DNA of 64,000 nt from Tretioscincus oriximinensis (lineage: Eukaryota; Chordata; Lepidosauria; Squamata; Gymnophthalmidae): positions 1,347,755 to 1,411,754 of the forward strand of contig JAJVDF010000298.1 of assembly GCA_022410635.1 (NCBI GenBank), in the 5' to 3' direction. Shown piece after piece: positions 23,501 through 35,500 of the stretch. A program made the position numbers and the translations under genes. The notes under the pieces are model-generated. The model saw nothing but the letters and a program-made list of their open reading frames with translations. It was not told the origin of the DNA and did no database searches. Position 1 is the stretch's first letter. Each line of letters opens with the position of its first letter.

Positions 23501-26500
23501 ACTGCATGGATGTCATCTCCATGCTTTTTCTAGATCAGGGGTGGGCAATTAATTTTTCCCAAGGGGCCGCATGAGAAATTGGGGTGGTTTTAGAGGGCCG
23601 GATTAATATAGTTAACTCAGTTCTACCCAATACTGTATATAACTCTGAGCTAAGANGGGCGGGCNGGTCAGAGACAGTAGGAGGGCCGCATGTGGCCCTC
23701 GGGCCGCCCCTTGCCCAGGTCTGTTCTAGATAGAAATACAAAAGCGATTTAAACTAGCAACCTTCTGCTTTCCATGACAATTGTTCTGCCATTGAACTAT
23801 AGCTACTATACTATGACCTAAACTCGTTTGCAGCTAGTGCAAAAATTCACTGAAACTGAATCACTGATCGTTTCCATTCAGGTTTTGTTTAAGAGAGTCT
23901 GACATTTGCCACCTTTTTGAGGGCAGTCCTACCTGCTCTCCAGCATCCTCCACCATTCAGAAGTCCTTCTTGCTTTTTAAAGTGTTCTTGCCTACTATTT
24001 GAACCCATTGTTCCCCATTGCTGCTTTCTGGAACAGGGAGAATGAATTTTGGACTTTCGATTATGCATTGGATACATGAATTGNCTATTACATAGCCTCT
24101 CAACCATATTTTCCTGTTTTATCTAACTCTACTTACATTAACTCTAAATTAATTAATTTATGTTGACTGCTTGTGCAGCTGGAAAATTAAACTTTGCAAT
24201 TTAATTAATGGCTCCAATGGAGTGATTACTGTTATGGATTTAGCATTGTAATATTTCACGTTTAGTGATAGAAGNGATACCCTTGTTATCCAATGATGAT
24301 TTAAGAAGTGGGTAATAATGTAATTTGCTGGTTAACATTTTGTGTTTCAGGTAAGCAGCTTCCCAGTCTCTGTGCAGCTGCTGTCCATTCTTCAGAGCCT
24401 TTTGCATCTTGAACCTTCCCACCAGTCCAGCCCATTGCTCTGGGAATCTTTGGAAATCTTAGTGAGCAGAGCCATCCTCCTTGCCAATGACAGTAAGTTC
24501 TTTAAGAGAACTGTGAAACATGATATGTGTTCTCTGAATACAGGAGGGAAGGCATGCCTTAATTGTGGATTGTTTCTGCTGATTCCAGTTGAAAGCGACA
24601 GAAACTCTGCCCTTTGAGATTCTTTTAAAGCTCCCTGTTGGCAATTGAAAGCCAGTCCTGTCACTTTCAGCATGGAAGCATCAATCTGAATATGCTGTAA
24701 TTGAGGTTGAAGCTTCGTCTGTACAACATTGCAAGAAAACCCTCCTCCATTGAAATGAAGTGGTTTCTGCTGCTTCAAATAGTTTCAGATAGCTTGATTC
24801 ACTTCAGTCAGACCAGATGGAGGAGTGGCACAATAAAAATCTGGTCGTTTTATTTATTTATTTTATTTATTTATTTATTTATTTATACTTATACCCCGCC
24901 CTATACCCGAAGGTCTCAGGGCGGCAAAAACAGTAAAACATCACTACAAAAATTTAAAAAGTATAAAACAATATTAAAAGTAGGGCTAGAGATGGCATTT
25001 CTTCAGCCAAAGGCCAGGCAAAAGAGGTGCGTCTTCAAGGACCTTCTAAAAGAGTACAATGATGATGATAGACGCACCTCGGGGGGGAGATTGTTCCAAA
25101 GACAAGGGGCAACCACTGAGAAGGCCCTAACCCGGGTTCCCACTCCACTGGTTGTTGAAAGGGATGGTACAACCAGGAGGGCCTCTCCTGCAGATCTTAA
25201 GGCACGGGCAGGTTGGTATGGAAGAAGGCGTTCCTTTAAATATTTGGGGCCCAAGTTATTTAGGGCCTTGTAAGTTAAAGTCAAAACCTTGAATTGGGCT
25301 CGGTTTTCTTACGGTGCCATCCAAATTCCAACTGCACTGGAATTCCAGAAAAGATGAATGAAAGTAATTTTGTTAGAAGCAGCTCATAGGCAGTTTGGGG
25401 GAAGAAAATGATAAATAATGGGTGTACTTTCTGGATGCACAGAAATTTGCAATGTGTCCTTTGTAGGAAGCATCCTACCATAACCAGAAGTACACCAGTT
25501 TGAAGAAAGAAACCATTAGATTCCAAAATGGGATTTTGGCCATTCTAGCTGTTGCCCCTTGTCTACACGTGACAGGAGGAATTAGAAGCCAATTTGACCT
25601 GGGCCAGCTCTATTTTCCAGTGATCTGTTAGTAAGCCCTCTTGTTGCTGAATTCCACCACAAACCATACATGGGCTTGGCCTTCCACAATGCATTACAGT
25701 GTGTAGGCACCACACATCCAGCACACTACTGGCATGATCCAGATGGACCTTGGTGATGTTGCTTCAGTTTCCATGCAGACTTGGCAAAGAAAGTTGGTTC
25801 AATTTTCTGTCATAGAGTAGAAGGATCAGCTCTATATCATTTGGCATTCCCATAATATCTGCTAATGTATCATCTCTTCTTTGGTGTATTTCCTGCAGAA
25901 AAGGGATTTCTGCATCACTGTTCCTCGTTGATTGCATTATTTTGTCTTAATTGGTGTGCTTAATNCATTCATATTTAATGAATACATTTTATAGAGATAT
26001 AGTTTTAATTGTTTTCAGGACATTTTGAATCTTCTCCTTCTTTCTCTCATGCTTTCACATATTATTTAATAGTACAAGGTGATGGTGTGGATGAGGTAAT
26101 GGAAAGATTGCTATCCATCAAGAAGCGTCCAAAGAAAAGGAGTTCAGGGTCTCTAAGAGTAGCATCCAAGATGAACAAGAACACTCAGACTACTGAAGAA
26201 CTGGAGAGGTTTCCGAATACCTGTAAGAGCTCCCGTCCAACAGAATATTGTTCTACTGCCTCTGAAAATGCAAAACCTTCTAATGTGCCTGAGAATGTTC
26301 CATCATCTCAACAATTGACCTGCTCAGTTTTACCGGGACAGGACTCATCTCCGATTGCCATTCCTCCATCATTACTACCCTCTACAATTGGAGACACATC
26401 ATCACAACAGCCACATCCTCCTCCACCACCACCACTTCCTGGCACAATAGAAATGTCCTCCAAAGCTCCCCTTTCTCCTAATACAGCTGTGACCCTTCCC

Positions 26501-29500
26501 CCATCACTATCATTCCCTGAAATGAAAGGAATCCCCCCACCTCCACCTCTGCCAGGAATGACAGGGATCCCCACACCTCCACCTCTGCCAGGAACGGCAG
26601 GGATCCCCCCACCTCCACCTCTGCCAGGAACAACAGGGATCCCCCCACCTCCACCTCTGCCAGGAACGACAGGGATCCCCCCACCTCCACCTTTGCCAGG
26701 AATGGCAGGGATCCCCCTACCTCCACCTCTGCCAGGAACGGCAGGGATCCCCCCACCTCCACCCCTGCCAGGAATGCCTCCAATTCCTCCTCCACTGCCT
26801 GGAATGATAGGAATCCCTCCACCTCCCCCACTCCCTGGAATGCCACCGCCACCTCCTCCACTGCCTGGAATGGCAGGNATCCCCCCACCTCCCCCTCTTG
26901 GGGGCAATATGGAGGAAGTCATAGTAGCACAGACCAACTACTCCCTTGGGTACGCCAGGCCCTACCACAAGAGAGTGAGGACGCCAACCTTAAGGATGAA
27001 GAAATTGAATTGGCAGAAGCTTCCTTCTAACGTTGTGCGAGGTGCGTAGTTCTGCTGCTTCTTCAACGTCTCCCATTCTCCCCTAGATAGGCATACAACA
27101 TGCCAATGTTTTTTGAAGGTATGCTTTTCCAATGGCCAGGGAAATGAAAGCCTTCCCACAGTGATAGCAACACTTTGACACTTCCAGGTTCTATGTCTCA
27201 TTCTGGCAACTTGTAGGCAAATAGTTAAAATAGGGTTATCATATGCAAGAAAGCACAGAGATCCTGTAACTTTAAAAGCTGTTTAGAAGGGGAGATAAGC
27301 AAATTATTCTACTAATTTTCTTTTTGGTTTAAATATACATATCATTTTATTTTATTTTTTATGCATATAAAAACACAAAAAGAAAATTTTCAACTAGTAT
27401 GTATATGAAATATATATATATAATTTTATATACATGCTAGTTGAAAAGCCCATGGATGCAGGTTTTGGGCCCACTCCCTCCCCGCTGCATGGCTTTAGCT
27501 GTTGGAGGCTCCCCTCTCTTCCGGCACATCTGACAGAGCAGAAGGGAACCTAAACTGCATTCAAAACGCCTCCCGCCACATCTCATTAATGGCAAAAAAT
27601 ATATATATACGTATACATATTTATTATATTTATATATTTGTTGTATTATTTTACATATTGTACATATACAATATTATTAATCATAATTTTATATGGTATC
27701 AGTAATTAGGATGTCTTGCATAGGTTTCTGTAAGTCCCCATAATTTTTGTTTGTGGATTAATTTGCCTGCAGCACAAATTCTTGAGAAAGAAATTGCTCA
27801 TAGGAACTTCCTTGAAATAAAAAACTGGAGAGGAACATCCCACCATATGCGATCACAAGAGGGGAAAAATGGGCCAAGGCTGTGATTGGGAGCTTCTTAT
27901 TGGTCCTACTAAATAGATTGATCCAATGGGGATGGAAACATCTTGTGGTGAGATTAAAAGGAGGCTTCCAAGCCAATGATCCATCGCCTGTTGCTGAGTA
28001 TTAGATGCACACCCATAATATCTTGTGTCTTTCAGAGGGCCATTCCATGTGGGCTTCAGTATCAAGCAGCTGTGAGGAGACCTTTGAGCCAGATTATATG
28101 AGCATAGAGCAGTTGTTCTGCTTCCCACAGACAAAGCCCAAGGAAAAGCAAGCAGCCCCAGTGAAGGTGGAACCCAAAGAGGTATGCCACTGTAATTCTG
28201 CATCATCTGGGTAATTGTGTGGTTTATCAGCTGATAAGAAGAAATGGTAATGGCCTCATCCGAGTAATCAAATAAAAGCTGGGTAAAGATGCTTTTTTCC
28301 ATGGCACACTTTTCTGTATGCATATCACATGAAAGTCATCAATCAAAATCAACAAAATCTCTACTATTAAGAAGAAGCGCATTGCCAAGTCCAACATGCT
28401 GAGGTCTGCCATTAGTCTTTATGGACCAATGACAGGGCTCGGAATTTTGTACTTTGTGCGCATGTGCCTGCAGTNAACCCACCATAGGCTGCAGGCAAGA
28501 TCCCAATATAGCGGAGCAGGCAGCCACGGACGCCTGACCCAAATCTGCCACTGCTGTTGAGACCACCACAGCAGCCCACCCACCAGCTGTTACCTCCTCC
28601 CCCCATACCTTCCCAAGTCTGATTTTTTGCAGGCTTCCCACTAGTAAAGATCTAATTTTAAGTGGTAGTATTTTATAGCAGTAAGCAGTAGTGAAACAAA
28701 TATCACTGTTAGGCTGCAACTTTTCAAATATGCTCTTGGTAGTAAAGATAAACTTCCGTATCCTACCCCATATCTTGTATAATCCTGGTCTTCACAAAAG
28801 CTAACAGAACGGATGTCTCAGGTGAAGGTTTTGCATTCTTCTGTTGCTTGCACGGCATGGATAGCTCAGTCGCTAAGGAAATGGCATGGATTAGCTCAGT
28901 CGCTAAGTCTCATCTGGGAGATGGGGTCTCAAAGCCCTGTGCGGGACGTGGGGAGGGGTGAGCACCTTCCACTAGCCTGTAGCTCTAGCCAACCCAGCTA
29001 TTCAAAAGCAAGAATTGCAAGAAATTGCAACTGACTGCAGGTAGATACATGCGAACCACCACAGCCTGGTGGGGAAGATAGAATGTCAGCCTTTCGGGCA
29101 AAAACACCCTTGTAAGTTGCTTTGCGTCCCTTTGAAAGGTGAGAAAAGCGGGGTATAAAAACCCAATTCTTGTTTTTCTTGTGATGTCCAGAAGCAACTG
29201 GTGACCAATGCATGAGACAGAATGCTGGAATAGATGGAAAAGCCATTCATCAGGGCTATTTTTACGTTCTCAAGAATAGGCAGATATTTAACGAAATGTA
29301 GCTATGGTTAAGATCTTTAGAATAACTTTATGGCACTGTGAATCCATGACCTTGCACATTCATGGTGCATTAGGTGCCCTGGACAAATGCAGTCGTCACA
29401 TGGACCTACACTTTTCCAGCTGCCTTGTCACCATGGGTGGCAGAGTGGTAAGAGGAGCTGTGACAGCATGGCCCACTGCTTTCTGATGACATCATCAGCG

Positions 29501-32500
29501 TTGCCATTGCCACCTCCACTCAAGGAGACCTCCGCAGCCTATCCTGTATCATGGGAGCGTTTCCTTGGTGCCCTGTCCTAACTTTTCCAACCATCAAAAT
29601 CAAAAGTGCCTGCTTTCATCTTAGCACAGCCAGGGCAAAGGTACAGTAGTTAAGAGCCCTGGTGTTTCATCAGAAATACTGAGTTGAAAGCTCTCTGTTT
29701 ACTGTGAACGTACAAATGTAGAGATACCTGTGTGCTTCTTTGAAAAACTAATGTAAAATGCTTCTCTTTTGTTATAACAGATCACATTTCTGGATTCCAA
29801 GAAAAGTCTCAATCTGAATATCTTTCTGAAACAGTTTAAATGGTGAGATATACCTAATTACAAAAGAAAATTAAGATCAAATATTTATGAAAATATAACT
29901 CTGTCAGCAAAGGAGCTAGTGGCACTTTGAGATTAACTTGAGAAAAGTGGGTGGCACAAGCTTTCATAGACATGGCTGCTTCTTCAGATGCTGTACCTGA
30001 GCAAGAGTCCTGGAGAGGTTGATGGATTTCCACTTCATTCGGCTAATATTGGTACTTTCCATGGTAGTCAATTTAGCTGTGTTTAGGTAGTCTATAGCTG
30101 TGTTAGTCTAGTAGAAAGTCCAGCTTGCCACCCACTTTTCTCAAGTTGGTCTCAAAAGTGCTACTAGCCCCTTTGCTGGACTTTCTACTAGACTAACATG
30201 GCTATTTGTCTGAAAATAACATTCTCAGTCAGTGTTAAATGCTGCTGCTGTCCTACGTATATTTTGCACCTATACTTCTTATGGTGTGCTTTCAGATTTT
30301 GAACTATATTCTTGTACTGTTTTGCATGTAAGGATCTTCCATAAGTTCCATTTATATTTAACATACTGGACCACTCCAGCAAGACTGGGTAAAACTGGAA
30401 TGGCAGAAAATAAGCACCTGCAAAACCCTAACCTTCATATTTGAAGGTTAGTCCTATGTTTGTTTTGGGTGATATAGACACCAGCCATTGAAGAAGATTT
30501 CAAAGAAAAAATAGTTGAAACACATCTCATGTCAGAGCCATCTCGTGAAGGCTCCCCGAGATGTACACTCCCGCCCCTTAGGGAATTCTAAGCAGCATTA
30601 TTTGATAGATTACTGGCTCTGTTTGAATTTACCNCCTATATGCACCAGCGATGTTAATTAAGTGAGCACAGGATGGAGTTAGAGCACCTTTGTGGCCTGA
30701 CTGAGAGAGACTGACATGATGCCGGTGGGCCAAGATGGGGGAAATCCTTCCAATAGGCAAAGGGAAAGAAGGCGGAGCCATCCAGGCCAGTAGAAGCAAT
30801 GGTCGAAACGCAGCTCTGCCTGGCATGGATGGAAACAAACCNCAAAGCTGCTACTTCCAGAATCCCAAAAAGTAAGATACAAACTGCCAGTGCTGGGAGT
30901 CACAAGCTTCTCGCCTGCCTATGACAGGGAACCCCTTGATTGAAACAAGTTACTTGGAATGCTCTTCCCTCATACCTCATTCTGGGATTTCCCACTTCTG
31001 GTATCTTGGGGCTGGACATGGTATCATTTGTGATGTTACTTCCAGCCCCTGTTTCCAGAAAGGATGGACTGGGGCTGAAAATGACATCATTTTGATATTA
31101 GTTCTGGGGTGGAACCAGAAGGGANGTCACAAAATCCAATCTCCTGAAGTCTGCAATTTTGCATGATTTCCAGTACTTATGAATTCACCCTTTGGGATTC
31201 TGGTGACGGCAGCAGTTTCAGGTTTTGTTTCCATCAGCAACCGAAGGGAACAAGTTGTACCAGAAGAAGGTTGCCTGCATTTGGTTTGCTAGATTGCTAC
31301 TAGGTTGGCCCTAAAAAATACACCAAATTTAGAGCATTTTGCTATAGCCAAGAACTGACATTCCTGGCCTGAAGGGAGCCATTTCAGCTGTGCAAGTGCC
31401 CCACTAGAACCGGCACATGGAGAGCTGTACCACATCCAAGTACTTCCATGGTCCAGTTTAATAACCACCAATGGGTTTTTTTGTAGAAAAAATAATAATT
31501 ACAGAATAGAGTACCAGAATAGAGGCATTTGAAGCCATCTATTCCAATCATCTTCAGACCCTCACTGCTAATAATTACAATCTTTGAAGGGTACATTTTG
31601 AAATGTGGAAAATTATCAGACTAAATCTAGTAGCAATATACGTTGTGACCTTTTGGCTTGTCTNCTTCATCTTCTGTTGAAATGTTGATAGTCCTGGACA
31701 AGAAGATCTTGTGTAGTTACTGTTACAGAATAAAAAGTGACTAAGACTCAGTAGAAGAACATTTGCTTTCAGAAGGTCACAGATTCAATACTTAGAATCT
31801 TCATGTATGAGGACAATGGGAAATGATTCAGTGTTTTGTTAAGTTAACGATGCAATGTTGCCTGAGAAACTACAGTTATGTAGTGACCAGGAATCTAAAT
31901 AAACTTGATGGCATCTTTGCCTCTGTTTTTTTTTTTTTTAATACCCACTGATTATCTTTTGTCCTTGAGATTGTGTAGTCTTTTCTGCAGTTGACTGTAA
32001 ATTTCCTAAGTGAATTATTCGTGGTTTTAGGTAGCACATCGCTTTCATCCCTACTGATTTGCCTATCTATCAATTTCCTTGGGTGACCTTAAAACTCAAT
32101 TTTATGAGACAAGGGCAAAAGATTTATTCATCCCTACTCGTCTTTTTATAGTTTTACAAGTCCATAGTACAGTAGTTTGCATTTAACCTGTGATTGATTT
32201 TCTCTGTAGCTCAAATGAGGAAGTGGTTGACATGATTCAGAAAGGTGACCGAACAAAATTTGACGTGGAGGTTTTAAAACAGTTGCTGAAGCTCCTACCA
32301 GAAAAGCATGAAGTAAGAACTTTATTTTAAAAATACAGACACGGTAAACCATTTCTGGTTTCAGTTCTTCTTTGTGTTAAAAGGAATACGTAAAAGCAAT
32401 GACGTGGTTAGAATTTGTCACTTTCATTTTCCCCATAGATAGAAAACCTGAAATCCTTTAAAGAAGAGAAGGACAAATTAGCCAATGCCGACCAATTCTA

Positions 32501-35500
32501 CCTGCTGCTGCTCGGAGTTCCTAGGTAATGAAAACCCTTTCTGCTTTCAGTTAAATAAATTAATAATTTAGAACTCAAGATCTAGGGATTAGTCATATTG
32601 GAAGGACTAGAAGCAACAGAATGAGTATAGATTAGATATTNGGGGAAAAAATTCTGACAATAAGGGTGATGAATCAGTGGAATTGCCTGCCACAGGATAT
32701 GGTGAGTCCTTCTTAAGTGGAAATCTTCAAACAGAGGCTGAGCAGCCATCTATATGGGATGTTTTGTGCATAGAGCAGGGGGTTGGACCCAATGACCCTG
32801 GCAGTCCTTTCCAACTCTATGAGCTTATAGTATTAATGGTATGGTAACATTTATTTCTAACAACCCTTATACTAAGGAGTGGTACAAAAATACATATATA
32901 ATAAAATGTAGAATATATTAAACAAGAGTCTGTTTAATAGACAGAGCAATTGGAGGGATAGGATGCAGACAGTTGAAGCAGTGATCTATTTACTTCATTC
33001 TGATGAGTTGAAAAGATAAATTTTTAGGCCCTTTTCGGAACCTTGGTAAATTTTTCTCCAAATGGAGCTCATGGGGTGGTGTATTAATAAAATCATAGTT
33101 CTACCATTACCAATATATTAGTTTTAAAATGATTCTAAATTGGATTAAAAAAAATTCTGTTTAATTGGATGGATGGTTCTGAATTTAGGATTTCAGACTA
33201 ATGTCCTAGCCATTATGACTGTGATATGAAGTTTGAGTAGTCAAGCAACATGCTTTTTATTGTACCCAATACCTTGGAAGCCAGAAGGACTGTTGCTCAA
33301 TAATAACAGCAAACTGCCTGGAACACAGAGGGTATTTCTTCATCCTCTCTCCCCATAAATTAGCAATAACAAACCACTTCTGTATCTCTGCCTTGAAAAC
33401 CAAAGGTGCATTGCACAGGGAAATGAATCTAATTACCCTCAAGGTCCCTTTTTACCCGATGGTTCTATGGCAGTGCCCATGCAATATAGCAAGTCACGAT
33501 TTAATAAAACCCAATAACAATCTTGGAAACAGCTTTGTGCATACAGCAGAGTACTTCTTCCAAAGCTACCAGCTCCTGATTTTTCAGATTTATTTATTTT
33601 CCACTCAAACTCAGATTCTGAGTTGTAAACATTGGAGGTAGACAAGTAGCACAACGTTCATATAATTTCTTTGTTCTAGCTACCAGCTTCGGATTGAATG
33701 CATGTTGATATGCGAAGAGACCACCGTTGTCCTGGAAATGCTGCAACCCAAAGCAGAAACTATCAGAAAAGCTTGTGAAGGTAAATAAAAACTTCATACG
33801 ATAAAACAAATTTTACACTGAGGTGACTAAAGAAGGCACAGTCCAGTTGGAAGTATAAAAAAAAATCAAACTTCAGGTGTCTCAGGTGAACTGTAAGTCT
33901 AGGATTAGCACTAAAAATGGAGCAGGTGTTTTGCAGCTTCAATGGGTGCAGAAAAGAGGAACATTTACCAGGTACAGCTTATGATAATGCTGCTCAGAGT
34001 CTATGGATGGGAGCAAAGGGGGAAGGGGCTAGAACCTGTTTTATTATCATAACTCAACAAGCTTCTTCCATTATTTTACATCTAATTTNTGTTTGTCACT
34101 GATTTATTATATAGTGGTAACACCAAAAAAATAGTAAATAAGTCTGTCCAATTTGGATCTTTTTAAAATGTTTTATTAATGTGGCTTTAAAAAAAAATCT
34201 TGGTCTTCTGTTACCTGCCCTTGAACCAATAGTGAAAATGATATAAATCATTTTAAATTAAGTCATTAACTTAACAATATTTATTCATTAATTAACAATA
34301 CTATGTTATGCTCTTATTGTGCTTCATTCTGGGCTACATTTCAGAATAATAACCTGCCATTTGCATGCTCAGAATGGGGTCTGCCATAGTCTACACTGGC
34401 ATGTGGATGACCAAGTTTCAAGACAGGACTAGACAGGTTTATCGACACCAAGAGGGTGGATGTCTGGATGTTGCCTCCGGGATGGAGCAACAGGCAGGAC
34501 TCCTGAAATACCATTTGCAGGGAGTCATGAACAGGTGCATATTTTGCTTTTCTCTGTTCAGGCTGCCCAGGTGCATCTAGTAGCCTCTGTGTGAAACAGA
34601 ATGCTGGACTAGATGGGCTGTGGCCTGATCCAGTGTGGCTCTTCTTATGTTCTTAAGCTCTGCATGGAGATAGAGCCCAGAATAAGGCTCAGTGAGGACA
34701 GCAGCATAGGGTAAGTTTATGGTATATCAGAAAGCCAGATCATCTCTTTCTAGTTTTCCAAGGTTGGGAAATTGCAAGAAACACAGAAATCAAGTGTTAT
34801 AAACCAGGTAACTGCAAAACGATGTTTTTACAAAGCTGTGATACACATGAGAATTTAGATCTGTTTTTCTTTAAAGAGTGTCACATTTTTATAAAGTGCA
34901 AAAAAAAAAAAAAAACCCTTGCAGTATTTCAGTTCTTTCAGTTCTTTCAGCTGATACCCGTTTGGTACAAAGAGTACTAGACCCATCCGCATGGCAACAG
35001 TTTCCAAAGAAACCTCAGGCCATTTTTTTAAGCTGTTGGTGTTGACTTTGAAATTCAGCTGCCACTTTTGCAGAGAGCCAATCTCTTCTGCAGTCATGTT
35101 TGAACAGAGAACCAAGGAAAGAAAATTATTAGGTGAAGAGGAACTAAAAAAAACTCTTGTAACAATCCCTTCCCATCAGACATCTTCATTTTTTCCTCAA
35201 GCATGTGAAATCCCCACATAACACAGAGTCGTCTTGTGAAGTTCTAAATCTCACAAAGGGCAGGACTATCAATATATANGAACTAATTATTAGTCGTATA
35301 CGAGCAGTTAAAGTCATTAATACAACAACATATGGAATCAGGAGCTGGAGTGGAACCATGAAGAAAGAAAAGCACATCTACGAAATAGTATTGAATTTTC
35401 AATGGCAAATTCCACTTCTCCCACTCCCACTGGTGCAACAGGCAACCACGGGCCCTCTCAGTGACGGCCTCCAAACTCCAGAATGTTTTTTTTTATTTTT

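Noticed and set aside
25003..25284. Minus-strand frame as a host gene
   Set aside because: Matches the C-terminal pattern of L2-group LINEs, with the LINE 3' UTR following.
26528..26886. Regular repeats reminiscent of a CRISPR array
   Set aside because: Units are contiguous, without unique spacers, and in frame with a formin domain in a vertebrate gene.
26308..26937. Minus-strand open frame rich in Gly ([12 protein letters not shown] repeats)
   Set aside because: It is the complement of the FH1 proline codons of INF2; composition explains it fully.
28858..28930. tRNA gene
   Set aside because: The A-box and B-box-like sequences belong to the head of a SINE; no cloverleaf with anticodon arm is apparent.
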